A stretch of DNA of 64,000 nt from contig CP014326.1 of assembly GCA_001560895.1 (NCBI GenBank), positions 1,128,001 through 1,192,000 of the forward strand, written 5' to 3'. A model generated the notes under the pieces. That model was not told the origin of the DNA and searched no databases. It saw only the letters and a list, made by a program, of their open reading frames with translations. Source of the DNA: Streptococcus mitis (lineage in GTDB: Bacteria > Bacillota > Bacilli > Lactobacillales > Streptococcaceae). How positions within the stretch are numbered: the first letter of the stretch is position 1; every line of letters begins with the position of its first letter. Of this stretch, positions 1 through 8,424 are shown piece by piece. The position numbers were made by a program, and so were the translations under genes.

Positions 1-217
1 ACAATGGAATCTTACTTTTAGTTATTGTTGAATTTTGGGTATTCTATAAAATATCCCAATTGAGATTTAAATAGTAGACTATACAATATAGTTAAAATAT
101 CAGTAAAAACAACACTTTATTGAGATGTTGGATACGCTTTACTAATGGCCTAATAATACAAGTATAAATATTTATGGCTCTTTAGGTGGCTTTTTTAGAA
201 GTAAAGTTTAGGCTAGA

Positions 218-259
218 AAAAAAGTATAACGCACCAAAATTGGTGCGTTATACTTTTTT
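218..259. promoter_or_regulatory. Palindromic operator of pezAT
   Basis: Two perfect 20-bp arms (218-237 and 240-259) are separated by 2 bases. The palindrome covers the predicted -35 region of the pezA promoter, the expected place for autoregulation by the PezA antitoxin or PezAT complex. The function is inferred from position and from known PezA autorepression; the symmetry is seen directly. Confidence 0.8.
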
Positions 260-269
260 ATGCTATAAT
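240..269 (+). promoter_or_regulatory. pezAT promoter
   Basis: TTGGTG at 240-245 and TATAAT at 264-269 are 18 bp apart. The -35 hexamer lies inside the right arm of the palindrome. A clear AAGGAG ribosome binding site at 285-290 precedes the pezA ATG. Confidence 0.7.
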
Positions 270-296
270 TGAATTATAAAAATAAAGGAGTTTGCC

Positions 297-773
297 ATGA
301 TTGGAAAGAACATAAAATCCTTACGTAAAACACATGACTTAACACAACCCGAATTTGCACGAATTATAGGAATTTCTCGAAATAGCTTGAGTCGTTATGA
401 AAATGGAACGAGTTCAGTCTCTACCGAATTAATAGACATCATTTGTCAGAAGTTTAATGTATCTTATGTCGATATTGTAGGAGAAGATAAAATGCTCAAT
501 CCTGTTGAAGACTATGAATTGACTTTAAAAATTGAAATTGTGAAAGAAAGAGGTGCTAATCTTTTATCTCGACTCTATCGTTATCAAGATAGTCAGGGAA
601 TTAGCATTGATGATGAATCTAATCCTTGGATTTTAATGAGTGATGATCTATCTGACTTGATTCATACGAATATCTATTTAGTAGAAACTTTTGATGAAAT
701 AGAGAGATATAGCGGCTATTTGGATGGAATTGAACGTATGTTAGAGATATCTGAAAAACGGATGGTAGCCTAG
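297..773 (+). CDS. pezA: PezA-type antitoxin / autorepressor
   Basis: This 158-residue protein has an N-terminal XRE helix-turn-helix (about residues 1-60, with the family pattern LTQPEFARIIGISRNSLSRYE). An acidic helical C-terminal half follows, which in PezA wraps and inhibits the toxin. Length and layout match pneumococcal PezA. The stop codon shares one base with the start of pezT, so the two are translationally coupled. Transcription should be repressed through the palindrome at 218-259. A decayed relative of this gene lies at 21356-21665. Confidence 0.9.
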   Translation: MIGKNIKSLRKTHDLTQPEFARIIGISRNSLSRYENGTSSVSTELIDIICQKFNVSYVDIVGEDKMLNPVEDYELTLKIEIVKERGANLLSRLYRYQDSQGISIDDESNPWILMSDDLSDLIHTNIYLVETFDEIERYSGYLDGIERMLEISEKRMVA

Positions 774-1531
774 TGGAAATCCAAGATTATACTGACAGTG
801 AATTCAAACATGCTCTAGCGCGGAACCTTCGCTCACTGACAAGAGGACAAAAGTCCAGTAAGCAGCCTATAGCGATTTTGCTTGGAGGGCAAAGTGGTGC
901 CGGTAAAACTACAATTCATCGGATTAAACAGAAAGAATTTCAAGGAAATATTGTTATCATAGATGGCGATAGTTTTCGTTCTCAGCATCCACGCTATTTA
1001 GAACTGCAGCAAGAATATGGTAAAGACAGTGTAGAATACACCAAAGATTTTGCAGGAAAAATGGTAGAGTCTTTAGTAACAAAATTGAGTAGTTTGGGAT
1101 ACAATCTTTTGATAGAGGGAACTTTACGAACAGTTGATGTTCCAAAGAAAACAGCACAACTCTTGAAAAATCAGGGATATGAAGTACAATTAGCCTTGAT
1201 TGCGACAAAGCCCGAATTGTCCTATCTGAGCACCCTTATCCGATACGAAGAACTGTACGCTATCAATCCAAATCAAGCACGCGCAACTCCAAAAGAACAT
1301 CATGATTTCATTGTAAATCATCTAGTTGATAATACACGACAATTGGAAGAACTAGCTATCTTTGAAAGAATTCAAATTTACCAACGAGATAGAAGTTGTA
1401 TATATGATTCAGGAGAAGATAAAACTTCAGCAGCAACCGTTCTTCATGATTTACTATTTGGAGAATGGAATCAAGTGGAGAAAGAGATGCTTAAATCTGG
1501 AGGAGAAAGATTGAAAGATTTAACTAATTGA
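773..1531 (+). CDS. pezT: PezT zeta-family toxin (UDP-N-acetylglucosamine kinase)
   Basis: This 252-residue protein starts with GTG overlapping the last base of pezA. A Walker A motif, GGQSGAGKTT, lies near residue 40. It is followed by the IDGDSFR segment carrying the expected catalytic Asp and by the EGTLR segment. PezT/zeta toxins phosphorylate UDP-GlcNAc and block peptidoglycan synthesis unless held by PezA. The reading frame is full length with no lesion, so the pair is probably active. A C-terminal fragment of a related gene is at 34876-35138. Confidence 0.9.
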   Translation: MEIQDYTDSEFKHALARNLRSLTRGQKSSKQPIAILLGGQSGAGKTTIHRIKQKEFQGNIVIIDGDSFRSQHPRYLELQQEYGKDSVEYTKDFAGKMVESLVTKLSSLGYNLLIEGTLRTVDVPKKTAQLLKNQGYEVQLALIATKPELSYLSTLIRYEELYAINPNQARATPKEHHDFIVNHLVDNTRQLEELAIFERIQIYQRDRSCIYDSGEDKTSAATVLHDLLFGEWNQVEKEMLKSGGERLKDLTN

Positions 1532-1879
1532 AATGGTTGTTAGATCTTGAGTTTTAAAATATAGTCTACTTATAACTTTTGTTAGTTGTTTGAGGTGGGC
1601 GAAAATTTTTTAGAACCAAAAATGTACTGACCCAAAAAGTTAAACAAATAATTTAGACAAAGGATTTAGTTCTATCCTGCATAGGGCTAAGTTCTTTTCT
1701 ACTTGCCTCCGTGAGCTGACCTGGTTTTCGCCCTTGTATCACGCTACCAGTATGATTCGGATTATATGGCGGGAGGTGATAGGTCTGTCTTTTCATCTTA
1801 TCTGGTTGATAGGCTTGGCACATTTGCTGACAGTCATTCCCATGTATATGTTGAATTTTATTTATTATAGATAGCTAAA
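1532..1879. other. Intergenic IS debris
   Basis: This stretch has no intact gene. Bases 1594-1622 match the left end of the 128-bp repeat at 4643. They run straight into an IS-end-like sequence beginning TGTACTGACCC (about 1624-1645), which resembles the ends forming the hairpin at 13221-13273. A short minus-strand transposase-like relic follows (next entry). It appears to be nested insertion remnants. Confidence 0.5.
1653..1796 (-). pseudogene. Possible transposase C-terminal remnant
   Basis: A 47-codon minus-strand reading frame contains LPPYNPNHTG, reminiscent of the LPPYSP-x-NP box of IS630-type DDE transposases. It has no usable start context or full domain. The assignment rests on that motif and on the neighbouring IS-end sequence, so it is tentative. 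Confidence 0.3.
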
Positions 1880-1919
1880 CCTTTTTTGTCTTGTTTTTTA
1901 AAAAACAAGACAAAAAAGG
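1880..1919. promoter_or_regulatory. 40-bp perfect palindrome before the ATPase gene
   Basis: Perfect 20-bp arms (1880-1899 / 1900-1919) have no loop. The palindrome sits 44 bp upstream of the TATAAT at 1963-1968 that probably serves the ATPase gene. It could be an operator or a bidirectional terminator insulating the operon from upstream transcription. Confidence 0.6.
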
Positions 1920-1997
1920 AATTTTTTATACCATTTTTCTTTTTTTCTTTATAAAAAAGTGATATAATAATGTTGAAATATCTAGGAGTTATAGAAA

Positions 1998-3344
1998 ATG
2001 GCAATTAAATTGAGAGAACTGACAATTGAACAAATAAAAAATGTAGATCATGGCAATATAAAGTTTTATGATAGTAATGGATACATTAATCTTTTGGGTA
2101 TTTATGGCCAAAATGGATCAGGTAAAACAACAGTAGTGGACGCTATGGATATTTTAAAAACTATTATGGCAGGAAAATCTATTCCTGAAGATAGTTTTGG
2201 GATTTTCAATACGAGTGAAGAGCGTCTGCCAAAGATTTGTATAGAAATTGAGTCTGAAAATAATCTTCTACTGAGGTATGAGGCTGAGTTTATTTCAGAC
2301 GAATCTACAGTGGAACAGAATGTATATCTTGCACATGAAATAATATCTTATAAAGAATTTAGACCACGGACACAGTTCAAACGTTTATTTGAGTTTACAA
2401 TTTTAGAACGAGATGAATCGGGTGAACTAGAAGGAAGCTTGAAGTCACGTTCCAAGTTTATAAGTAAGGATGCTATAGAAGTTTTAGCAGAGGCTGCACT
2501 AAGAGCTAAATCTTCTGTTCTTTTTTCCCAGGAATTTAAAAACCGATTAGAAAAGCAAGAAGGTAAAGAGATAGAAAAGAAAGCCTACCAGATTCTAGAA
2601 GAATTTTGTAGTCATATTCGAATTTATACCCAGCGGTATGCGAATTTGACAGGTATGGGAGCTATGCCTATCAATATTAACTATAAAAATGAGAATCATG
2701 CTTTCCAAGGTGGACTACCTGCAATCTTAAATAAAGGAGGTACTCCTATACCGCAAGAACTTCTTACTGTGTATGAAGACACCATTCGCTACATGAATGA
2801 AATTATTCCTGTTATTATTCCTGATTTAACCTTGAAGATGACCGTGGGAGATTCGACGATTGATTCACAAGAAAATCAATACTATAATGTAAATTTCCTT
2901 GCACAACGCAACGGAAAAACTTTTTCCTTAATTCATGAATCTGAAGGAATTAGAAAAATTATCAGTATGATTGGTTTTCTTATTGAAGTCTTCAATAAAC
3001 CAGGACTTATTGCCTTTATTGATGAAATCGATTCAGGGATATTTGAATATTTATTAGGTGAATTGATGGAAATCTTCTCCAATGATGCCAGTGGACAATT
3101 GGTTTTCACTTCACATAATCTTAGAATTTTAGAAATGTTACCAACCCGCAAAATTCGTTTTTCAACGACAAATAGAGAAAATCGATATATCACTCTAAAG
3201 GGAGTAAAGATGACGAACAACCTTCGAGACCTATATTTACGTTCTATTCAAATTGGAGGAGCAGATGAAGAGCTTTATAAAGGGCAGAGTCAATCTAAAA
3301 TGCGACGTGCTCTTAGAAAGGCAGGTAAGTATATCGGTGAGTAA
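1998..3344 (+). CDS. RecF/SMC-like AAA ATPase, putative defence protein
   Basis: This 448-residue ABC-class ATPase of the RloA/OLD/AAA_15-21 type has Walker A IYGQNGSGKTT near residues 35-45. A degenerate ABC signature (SEGIRK) lies near 315, Walker B and D-loop FIDEIDSG near 340, and a switch-His segment TSHN near 371. There are no membrane segments. TATAAT at 1963-1968 and AGGAG at 1984-1988 support the start. The next gene overlaps it and encodes a TOPRIM-like protein. An ATPase plus TOPRIM pair recalls the architecture of PARIS or OLD-type antiphage systems; the defence role is inferred. Confidence 0.8.
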   Translation: MAIKLRELTIEQIKNVDHGNIKFYDSNGYINLLGIYGQNGSGKTTVVDAMDILKTIMAGKSIPEDSFGIFNTSEERLPKICIEIESENNLLLRYEAEFISDESTVEQNVYLAHEIISYKEFRPRTQFKRLFEFTILERDESGELEGSLKSRSKFISKDAIEVLAEAALRAKSSVLFSQEFKNRLEKQEGKEIEKKAYQILEEFCSHIRIYTQRYANLTGMGAMPININYKNENHAFQGGLPAILNKGGTPIPQELLTVYEDTIRYMNEIIPVIIPDLTLKMTVGDSTIDSQENQYYNVNFLAQRNGKTFSLIHESEGIRKIISMIGFLIEVFNKPGLIAFIDEIDSGIFEYLLGELMEIFSNDASGQLVFTSHNLRILEMLPTRKIRFSTTNRENRYITLKGVKMTNNLRDLYLRSIQIGGADEELYKGQSQSKMRRALRKAGKYIGE

Positions 3345-4089
3345 AAAAGAAGAAAAGGTTTTCTTGATTTTTGTTGAAGGAAGTACGGATGCGGACTGCC
3401 TGGATTCAATTGTAGATGAATTTAAACAGAAATTAAATTTATCTGATATTACGATAGATATCCAAAATGGAGATATTTTTACTTCGCGTGAAAATGAAAG
3501 GAAAAATGGAACTACGATTTTAAAAGATCAATTACTTAGTTATCTAAGAAAGAGCAAATTATCTGCCTCACAGATTGTTCATGTTGCTTTTGTAACAGAT
3601 ACTGATGGTGTATTTATAAATTCTAACGACTATAGCATTGATGCTAGTGTCAATGCTTTTAAATATGATTTGGTAAATAAAAAAATTATCTTTGAAAATG
3701 CAGCTAAAAGAGATAGCGTTCAAAGAATTCGGCAGAAGAAAGCCAGAAAATTAGTATCTGTTATTAAGGAATTGTCTGAAAGTTCATTGACAGTGAAGAA
3801 AAAGTCCATTGCATATTCCGTTCATTTTAATTCTATCAATCTTGAACATGTGTTGTTTGATAAGATTTTACCTAGCGAATCCAAAACAGTAGCAGTAGAT
3901 AATTTATTGGATGATATAGATAATGATCCTTACCAGATGATTGCTATTTTTGAGAGAAAAGCTTTGGGGGAGAATTATATGGATTCTTGGCAGCAGATAC
4001 GTAGATTAGAGATGAATCAGGGTTATACGAATTTGCATATTCTGTTTAAAATATTAGATAGCTTTGAAAAAAATATGGAAGTAGATTAA
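3337..4089 (+). CDS. TOPRIM-like putative nuclease partner of the ATPase
   Basis: I place the start at GTG 3337, which overlaps the ATPase gene by 8 bases and follows an AGGCAGG-like site, giving 250 residues. An earlier in-frame ATG at 3253 would lie deep inside the ATPase gene. The N-terminus has FVEGSTDADC (Glu near residue 14) and FVTDTDG (Asp near 88 and 90), the Glu and DxD of TOPRIM folds. RloB-like proteins share this pattern. The probable role is the nuclease or effector of a two-gene defence system. The substrate cannot be told from the sequence. Confidence 0.65.
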   Translation: MSKKEEKVFLIFVEGSTDADCLDSIVDEFKQKLNLSDITIDIQNGDIFTSRENERKNGTTILKDQLLSYLRKSKLSASQIVHVAFVTDTDGVFINSNDYSIDASVNAFKYDLVNKKIIFENAAKRDSVQRIRQKKARKLVSVIKELSESSLTVKKKSIAYSVHFNSINLEHVLFDKILPSESKTVAVDNLLDDIDNDPYQMIAIFERKALGENYMDSWQQIRRLEMNQGYTNLHILFKILDSFEKNMEVD

Positions 4090-4189
4090 TTTTGACTAGG
4101 AATTGTAGTAATGTAATCACTCATAAGAGGTCAAATTTCAAGTTTAAGTAAGCCAGCAACAAGTCTTCTCTAGGTGACTTCTAGTTCAA

Positions 4190-4640
4190 ACATTTTTAGG
4201 ATAGTAATTAATCAAATTTTCAATGAAGTAGATATATTCCTTAGAAAATACATTATACAAGCGGTTGAATTCGTTCCATTATCTACCGTGATGGAACGAA
4301 TTTGATGTTGTTTTAAGATGAGTTTTAGAGTCTGATTGACCGCCTCAGCGCTTTTATTTCGAATCAATGGGATGATTTGATGCCTGCTCTTTCGATCCGT
4401 TAAGACAAGCAAACAGTAGTTTTTCTCTCTTGTAAGTAGAACGGTATCAATCTCATAATGTTCATTCTCCAATCGCAGATTGATAGCTTCAGGACGCTAT
4501 TCGATAGATTTACCAGCGGATTTAAAGTTCTGACTAGCTTGTTTCTTGTTTGCTTTTCCTTTTATAGGATAAAGCAGATCCTGTTTCGTTAGCCCCAATT
4601 TTCCATGATGAATCCAGTAGTAGATGGTAGAAATACCCAT
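4190..4640 (-). pseudogene. IS30-family transposase fragment
   Basis: Minus-strand frames give recognisable IS30 transposase text: TIYYWIHHGKLG, then the DDE-domain stretch EIDTVLLTREKNYCLLVLTDR and TVDNGT. The frame contains a TAG (about 4500) and a frameshift just after the NGT motif, where the match resumes as EFNRL in another frame. Both ends are missing. The 5' side is cut exactly where the 128-bp repeat begins. Confidence 0.8.
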
Positions 4641-4642
4641 TT

Positions 4643-4770
4643 AAGGTGGGCAAAATTTTTTAGAACCAAAAAACGTATAGTCTCAGGTGTTAAAAAAAAC
4701 TTGAAATTATGCGTTTTCTTGTGGGAAGATTTACTCCATTTTCTTCAGGAATTGAGATTTTGCCCAGCCT
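4643..4770. repeat. 128-bp MITE-like repeat, copy 1
   Basis: The ends form imperfect inverted repeats (AGGTGGGCAAAA at the left; reverse complement AGGCTGGGCAAAA at the right). The interior has an imperfect hairpin around the ACGTATAG / TTATGCG pair. A diverged copy of nearly the same length is at 16108-16234, and the left 29 bp recur at 1594. There is no coding potential, consistent with a small non-autonomous element. Confidence 0.6.
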
Positions 4771-4948
4771 CAAAAGTTCTAATCGATTTCAATAAATCAG
4801 AAAAGAAGACTGACAAAATATGACTGCTTTAAGATGACACTAAAATTTGCTATCAAACTGGAGCATGTGGAGTAAGAAATCAAAATTCTGTAATGGATAG
4901 GTGATTACGAATATAAAGTTATAAGACTTGAGATCTTATTTCAGAGAC

Positions 4949-5347
4949 TTAATCACTTCTATCCTTCTTAAATTCATAGATCTCTTCCAAGTAAAAATGA
5001 ATTTTTTCTTTAATATATTTTAATGATTTGTTATTAGTTATGTCTATAACACCAAACACACTAAAGTGGTTTCTATAAAGCTCATCATAATCAATCTGAC
5101 TTCCTATGATGATAACTTCTGATTTTTTTGAACTAAATTGGATAGATTTTAAATAGAGTTTCATTTTTTTAGATGTTAGAGACCCTGATTTTATGATAAA
5201 ATAAGTAGAAGATTTATATTTGTAGTTAATCTTATGTCCTTGTAAAATTTTTGTATTTTTGAATGTTTTCTTTAAGAAATAATATTTTAAATACAGAGAT
5301 AAAATATAGCCAAATAAAGAGTAGTGTAAAATTTGAATTGCCTTCAT
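4949..5347 (-). CDS. Small membrane-anchored protein, possible BlpT
   Basis: This 132-residue protein has a hydrophobic N-terminus (residues 5-28) and a basic remainder. A GAAAGG ribosome site lies just before the ATG. I do not recognise a domain. Position (immediately before blpS) and size fit BlpT of the pneumococcal blp locus, but I cannot confirm similarity, so no symbol is given. It is transcribed away from blpS, and the BlpR repeats at 5457-5488 lie in the shared intergenic region. Confidence 0.55.
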   Translation of the reverse strand: MKAIQILHYSLFGYILSLYLKYYFLKKTFKNTKILQGHKINYKYKSSTYFIIKSGSLTSKKMKLYLKSIQFSSKKSEVIIIGSQIDYDELYRNHFSVFGVIDITNNKSLKYIKEKIHFYLEEIYEFKKDRSD

Positions 5348-5456
5348 AGCTTTCCTTTCATTAGAAATTAGTTTATCAAATGAAGAAAGATTAATATTAT
5401 TGAGATACTAAAAAGTATCTATTTTATCATGAAATGTCTAAATTAAGAAAATTTTT

Positions 5457-5488
5457 ACCATTTGAGACAGTATAGAAACCATTTGAGA
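5457..5488 (+). promoter_or_regulatory. BlpR-type direct repeats before blpSRH
   Basis: ACCATTTGAGA occurs twice without change (5457-5467 and 5478-5488), 21 bp start to start. This is the two-helical-turn spacing expected of LytTR response regulators. It predicts autoinduction of blpSRH. Confidence 0.85.
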
Positions 5489-5547
5489 TTTTTATAATTT
5501 AATTTCCATCATTCTGATAAGATTAAACTAATAGAAGGAGGCTAAAT

Positions 5548-5880
5548 ATGAAAGACTACATTTTATATCAAGATAGAGCTATCGTAAAGGTACCACTCTC
5601 TAAAATTTATTATGTTACAACTCACCCAACAAAAGCTCATGCTGTTCTTTTTGTAACAGCCGAAGGGAATTTTGAAGCTTCAACCTCACTAGCTAAAATC
5701 GAAGAGGAAAGTACAGAAGAACTTATTAGATGCCATAGAAAGTTTCTTGTAAATAAAGATAAAATAGCAGGATTTAATCATGAGACAAGAACAATTATGT
5801 TTTTGGATGATAGAGTATCAGACATCGCTTGTTCTAGAAGACACTTTACAATATTAAAAAATCAGTGGAAAAATATATAG
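5548..5880 (+). CDS. blpS: Stand-alone LytTR DNA-binding protein BlpS
   Basis: This 110-residue protein consists of one LytTR domain without a receiver domain (LSKIYYVTT near the start; ELIRCHRKFLVNKDKI in the middle). It is the first gene of a blpS-R-H operon and has a strong GGAGG ribosome site. In the blp locus it is thought to modulate BlpR-controlled promoters by sharing its DNA target; that role is inferred from family and position. Confidence 0.85.
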   Translation: MKDYILYQDRAIVKVPLSKIYYVTTHPTKAHAVLFVTAEGNFEASTSLAKIEEESTEELIRCHRKFLVNKDKIAGFNHETRTIMFLDDRVSDIACSRRHFTILKNQWKNI

Positions 5881-5890
5881 GAGTGAAGTA

Positions 5891-6631
5891 GTGAATATTT
5901 TTATACTAGAAGATAATTTTTTACAACAGACTAGAATTGAAAATATTGTCAAAAAAATTTTGGTTGATAATAAGATTGAGTATAGGCATTTTGAGGTTTA
6001 TGGAAAACCTCAACAGCTTTTAGAGGACATTTCAGAGAGAGGAAATCATCAATTATTTTTACTTGATATTGAAATAAAAGATGATGACAAAAGAGGATTA
6101 GACGTTGCTAGAGAAATCAGAAAACTTGATTCTCAAGCAGTGATTGCTTTTGTAACATCACATTCTGAGTTTATGCCTGTATCTTTTGAATATTTAGTAT
6201 CAGCTATTGATTTCATTGATAAAGAATTACCTGAACCATTATTTATCAAACGAATTGAAAATGTTATTTTAAGTGTTAGCGATAATCAAGGAATAACAGT
6301 ATCTGAGGACTCTTTTATATTTACAGGATCCAAAGCTCAAATTCAAGTCCCTTTTAAAGATTTATTGTATATTGAAACATCAACAATTGCTCATAAGTTG
6401 ACTCTCTATTCCAAACGAGACATAGTTGAATTTTATGGACAATTGTCAGATATTCTTAAACAGGAACCACGTTTATTTCAATGTCATAGATCATTTATCG
6501 TAAATCCTTATAATATATCTTTAATTGATAAAGAAAATCGATTAGTTCATTTTCAGAACGGGTCCTCTTGTATTGTCTCTAGATTAAAAATTCGTCCACT
6601 TATGAAAGCTATCGAAAGACTTCATGACTAA
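5891..6631 (+). CDS. blpR: Response regulator BlpR (AgrA/LytTR family)
   Basis: This 246-residue protein starts with GTG, 10 bp after blpS. It has an N-terminal receiver domain with LFLLDIEI (phospho-accepting Asp near residue 59) and a C-terminal LytTR domain from about residue 140 (ECHRSF-type segment FQCHRSFIVNP). It should be phosphorylated by BlpH when the BlpC pheromone binds, then act at the 21-bp-period repeats at 5457, 12015, 12130 and 15155. Confidence 0.93.
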   Translation: MNIFILEDNFLQQTRIENIVKKILVDNKIEYRHFEVYGKPQQLLEDISERGNHQLFLLDIEIKDDDKRGLDVAREIRKLDSQAVIAFVTSHSEFMPVSFEYLVSAIDFIDKELPEPLFIKRIENVILSVSDNQGITVSEDSFIFTGSKAQIQVPFKDLLYIETSTIAHKLTLYSKRDIVEFYGQLSDILKQEPRLFQCHRSFIVNPYNISLIDKENRLVHFQNGSSCIVSRLKIRPLMKAIERLHD

Positions 6632-6641
6632 GGAGATTTAG

Positions 6642-7967
6642 ATGATATTTTTTCTAAATATTATAGGTGTTTTTCTATTGTTATGTATCCATACTAAGGT
6701 TGTAGGTGAGAGATTAAATCTAAAAAAAGTAGTAATGTCCATTATTCTGTTCCATCTTTTATCATTACTACTTATTGTTTTATTTAAATCAACTGGACTT
6801 TATTTTCTTGGATCATTATTGGTTTATCCCATTTTTTTTATCCTATATACTTTGTCCATTGGTGAATTAAGAAGTAAGGTTTCTTTATTACTTTTTTACT
6901 CATTATTTCCACTTGGATTTTGGGATGTCATCAAAAATTTTTTAGGTTACTTTATAATTTCTAAGATTCCAATATTGTATAGACTATATGAAACTAATCT
7001 AGGAATAATGATTTTCTCTTTATTAGCTGAAATTATTGTGTTTTTTCTTATTAGTCTCTTTCGATATAATTTTAGTCATTTAAAAATAAAGAACTTGGAT
7101 AGAAAGACAAAATTTATTTTAATTACTGCGGATATTTTAATGCTAGCCTATTTTATCTTACCATCTTATATAAACTACAGTGATAAATTAAGTTGGGATA
7201 GAATGTTGGATTATAAAGAATTATGGACAGCAGTTTACTTTTTATTGTTTATTTGTTTTGTTAATCTCTTGGATAGAAGATTACTTCAAGAACTACAGGA
7301 GAAAGTCGTTCTACAAAAAGAAATTCAATTGCAAAATCTTAGTAATTATAGTCAACAAGTTGAGGGGCTGTATCAAGAAATTAGAAGCTTTAGACATGAT
7401 TATGCTAATATTTTATCGAGCTTAAAAATAGGTATAGATCAAAAAGATATTAATCTGGTTTCTCAAGTTTATGATAGTGTTTTGAAAAATTCTGGTAAAA
7501 AATTAAAAGGCAAGCGTTTTGATGTAGCATATCTAAAAAATATCAATGATTTGGCGCTAAAGAGTTTACTATTATCTAAGTTATCGGAGGCCCAAAACTT
7601 ATCTGTTCCAGTTTCCCTGGAGATTGGTGAACAGTTCTCTATAAAAAATATGGAACAAATAGACTTCTTAACAATTACTTCTATCTTGTTAGATAATGCT
7701 ATAGAGTCCGCAGCAGAAGGAGGAATAGCCGTCTGTTTCCTTGAAGATACAGAATGGAATAAATTAGTCATGATTGTTAAAAATTCTACTTTAGAAAGAG
7801 AGATAGAATTGAGAGATATATTCAAGCGTGACAATTCTTCAAAAGGAGAAGGTCGGGGTATAGGATTGGCCAATGTTCGGAGAATTTTAAAGTCTTATCC
7901 AAATGTATGTTTGAAAACCACAAGTAAAAATTATGTCTTTACACAAATCTTGGAAATAGAACTTTAA
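6642..7967 (+). CDS. blpH: Pheromone-sensing histidine kinase BlpH
   Basis: This 441-residue protein of the HPK10 family has six or seven N-terminal membrane helices (residues 1-210), an H-box SFRHDYANI with His near 252, an N-box NAIESA and a glycine-rich GRGIGLANV segment. It is the receptor for the BlpC pheromone. The gene lies 10 bp behind blpR and ends at a terminator (8036-8073). The N-terminal sensor should match the unusual BlpC encoded at 8185-8325. Confidence 0.92.
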   Translation: MIFFLNIIGVFLLLCIHTKVVGERLNLKKVVMSIILFHLLSLLLIVLFKSTGLYFLGSLLVYPIFFILYTLSIGELRSKVSLLLFYSLFPLGFWDVIKNFLGYFIISKIPILYRLYETNLGIMIFSLLAEIIVFFLISLFRYNFSHLKIKNLDRKTKFILITADILMLAYFILPSYINYSDKLSWDRMLDYKELWTAVYFLLFICFVNLLDRRLLQELQEKVVLQKEIQLQNLSNYSQQVEGLYQEIRSFRHDYANILSSLKIGIDQKDINLVSQVYDSVLKNSGKKLKGKRFDVAYLKNINDLALKSLLLSKLSEAQNLSVPVSLEIGEQFSIKNMEQIDFLTITSILLDNAIESAAEGGIAVCFLEDTEWNKLVMIVKNSTLEREIELRDIFKRDNSSKGEGRGIGLANVRRILKSYPNVCLKTTSKNYVFTQILEIEL

Positions 7968-8035
7968 ATGAGTGACCACTTGTTATGGCTTTCTAATTAT
8001 TTTTTGTTATTTAAATGATCAAGTATGATATAAGA

Positions 8036-8073
8036 AAACGAGTATTTCCAACTACGGAAATGCTCGTTTTTTG
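8036..8073 (+). terminator. Terminator after blpH
   Basis: The stem pairs AACGAGTATTTCC with GGAAATGCTCGTT and is followed by a run of T. It separates blpSRH from the convergent blpABC side. Confidence 0.8.
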
Positions 8074-8184
8074 ATAGTTAGAAGTGGTTCTGTCCAGCTT
8101 CACTTTAGAGATTCCAACTAGTTCTCACGAGTTGAAAAATAGTCAATTGTGTATAATGTTTTTTGTCTATAATAAAAGGTTTGA

Positions 8185-8325
8185 CTAGTTAAAAAATCGG
8201 GAGTTTCTGTTTATCCTAAGTATAAGATCATCAAAATCCTTCCAGAGGTTTCCTCCATAAATCTTTAACAGATCTTCAGAAGTTATTGTTGGAAATTTTT
8301 TTAGAGATATTTGTTTTTTGTCCAT
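8185..8325 (-). CDS. blpC: Bacteriocin-inducing pheromone precursor BlpC, variant type
   Basis: This 46-residue peptide begins MDKKQISLKK and ends its leader with a double glycine (residues 24-25, ...LLKIYGG). The predicted mature pheromone is 21 residues: NLWKDFDDLILRI followed by NRNSRFFN. AAGGAGG lies just upstream. Pneumococcal BlpC pheromones, as I recall them, also have a short mature part with LW near its start, so the family assignment is firm, but the mature sequence differs from types I remember. Export and cleavage would be by BlpA/B and sensing by BlpH. Confidence 0.9.
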   Translation of the reverse strand: MDKKQISLKKFPTITSEDLLKIYGGNLWKDFDDLILRINRNSRFFN

Positions 8326-8424
8326 TATTTAGACCTCCTTAGTTTTATACTCTAATTATAAATAAAATATTTAAAATAATTTTTAAATATCCCCAAAGGT
8401 ATCTATATAGTCATAAAGTGTTAT

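Noticed and set aside
1..210. Gene or RNA at the left edge
   Set aside because: A/T-rich sequence with only short frames and a weak dyad; nothing supportable.
3253..3336. Upstream ATG for the TOPRIM-like gene
   Set aside because: It would add 28 residues read within the ATPase gene; GTG 3337 gives the usual TOPRIM N-terminus and short overlap.
4605..4823. 72-codon open frame
   Set aside because: It crosses the IS30 relic and the 128-bp repeat and has no start signal.
7469..7873. Long minus-strand frame inside blpH, and similar frames inside eno, glg genes, pulA and ligA
   Set aside because: These are opposite-strand shadows of well-supported genes, without ribosome sites or domains.
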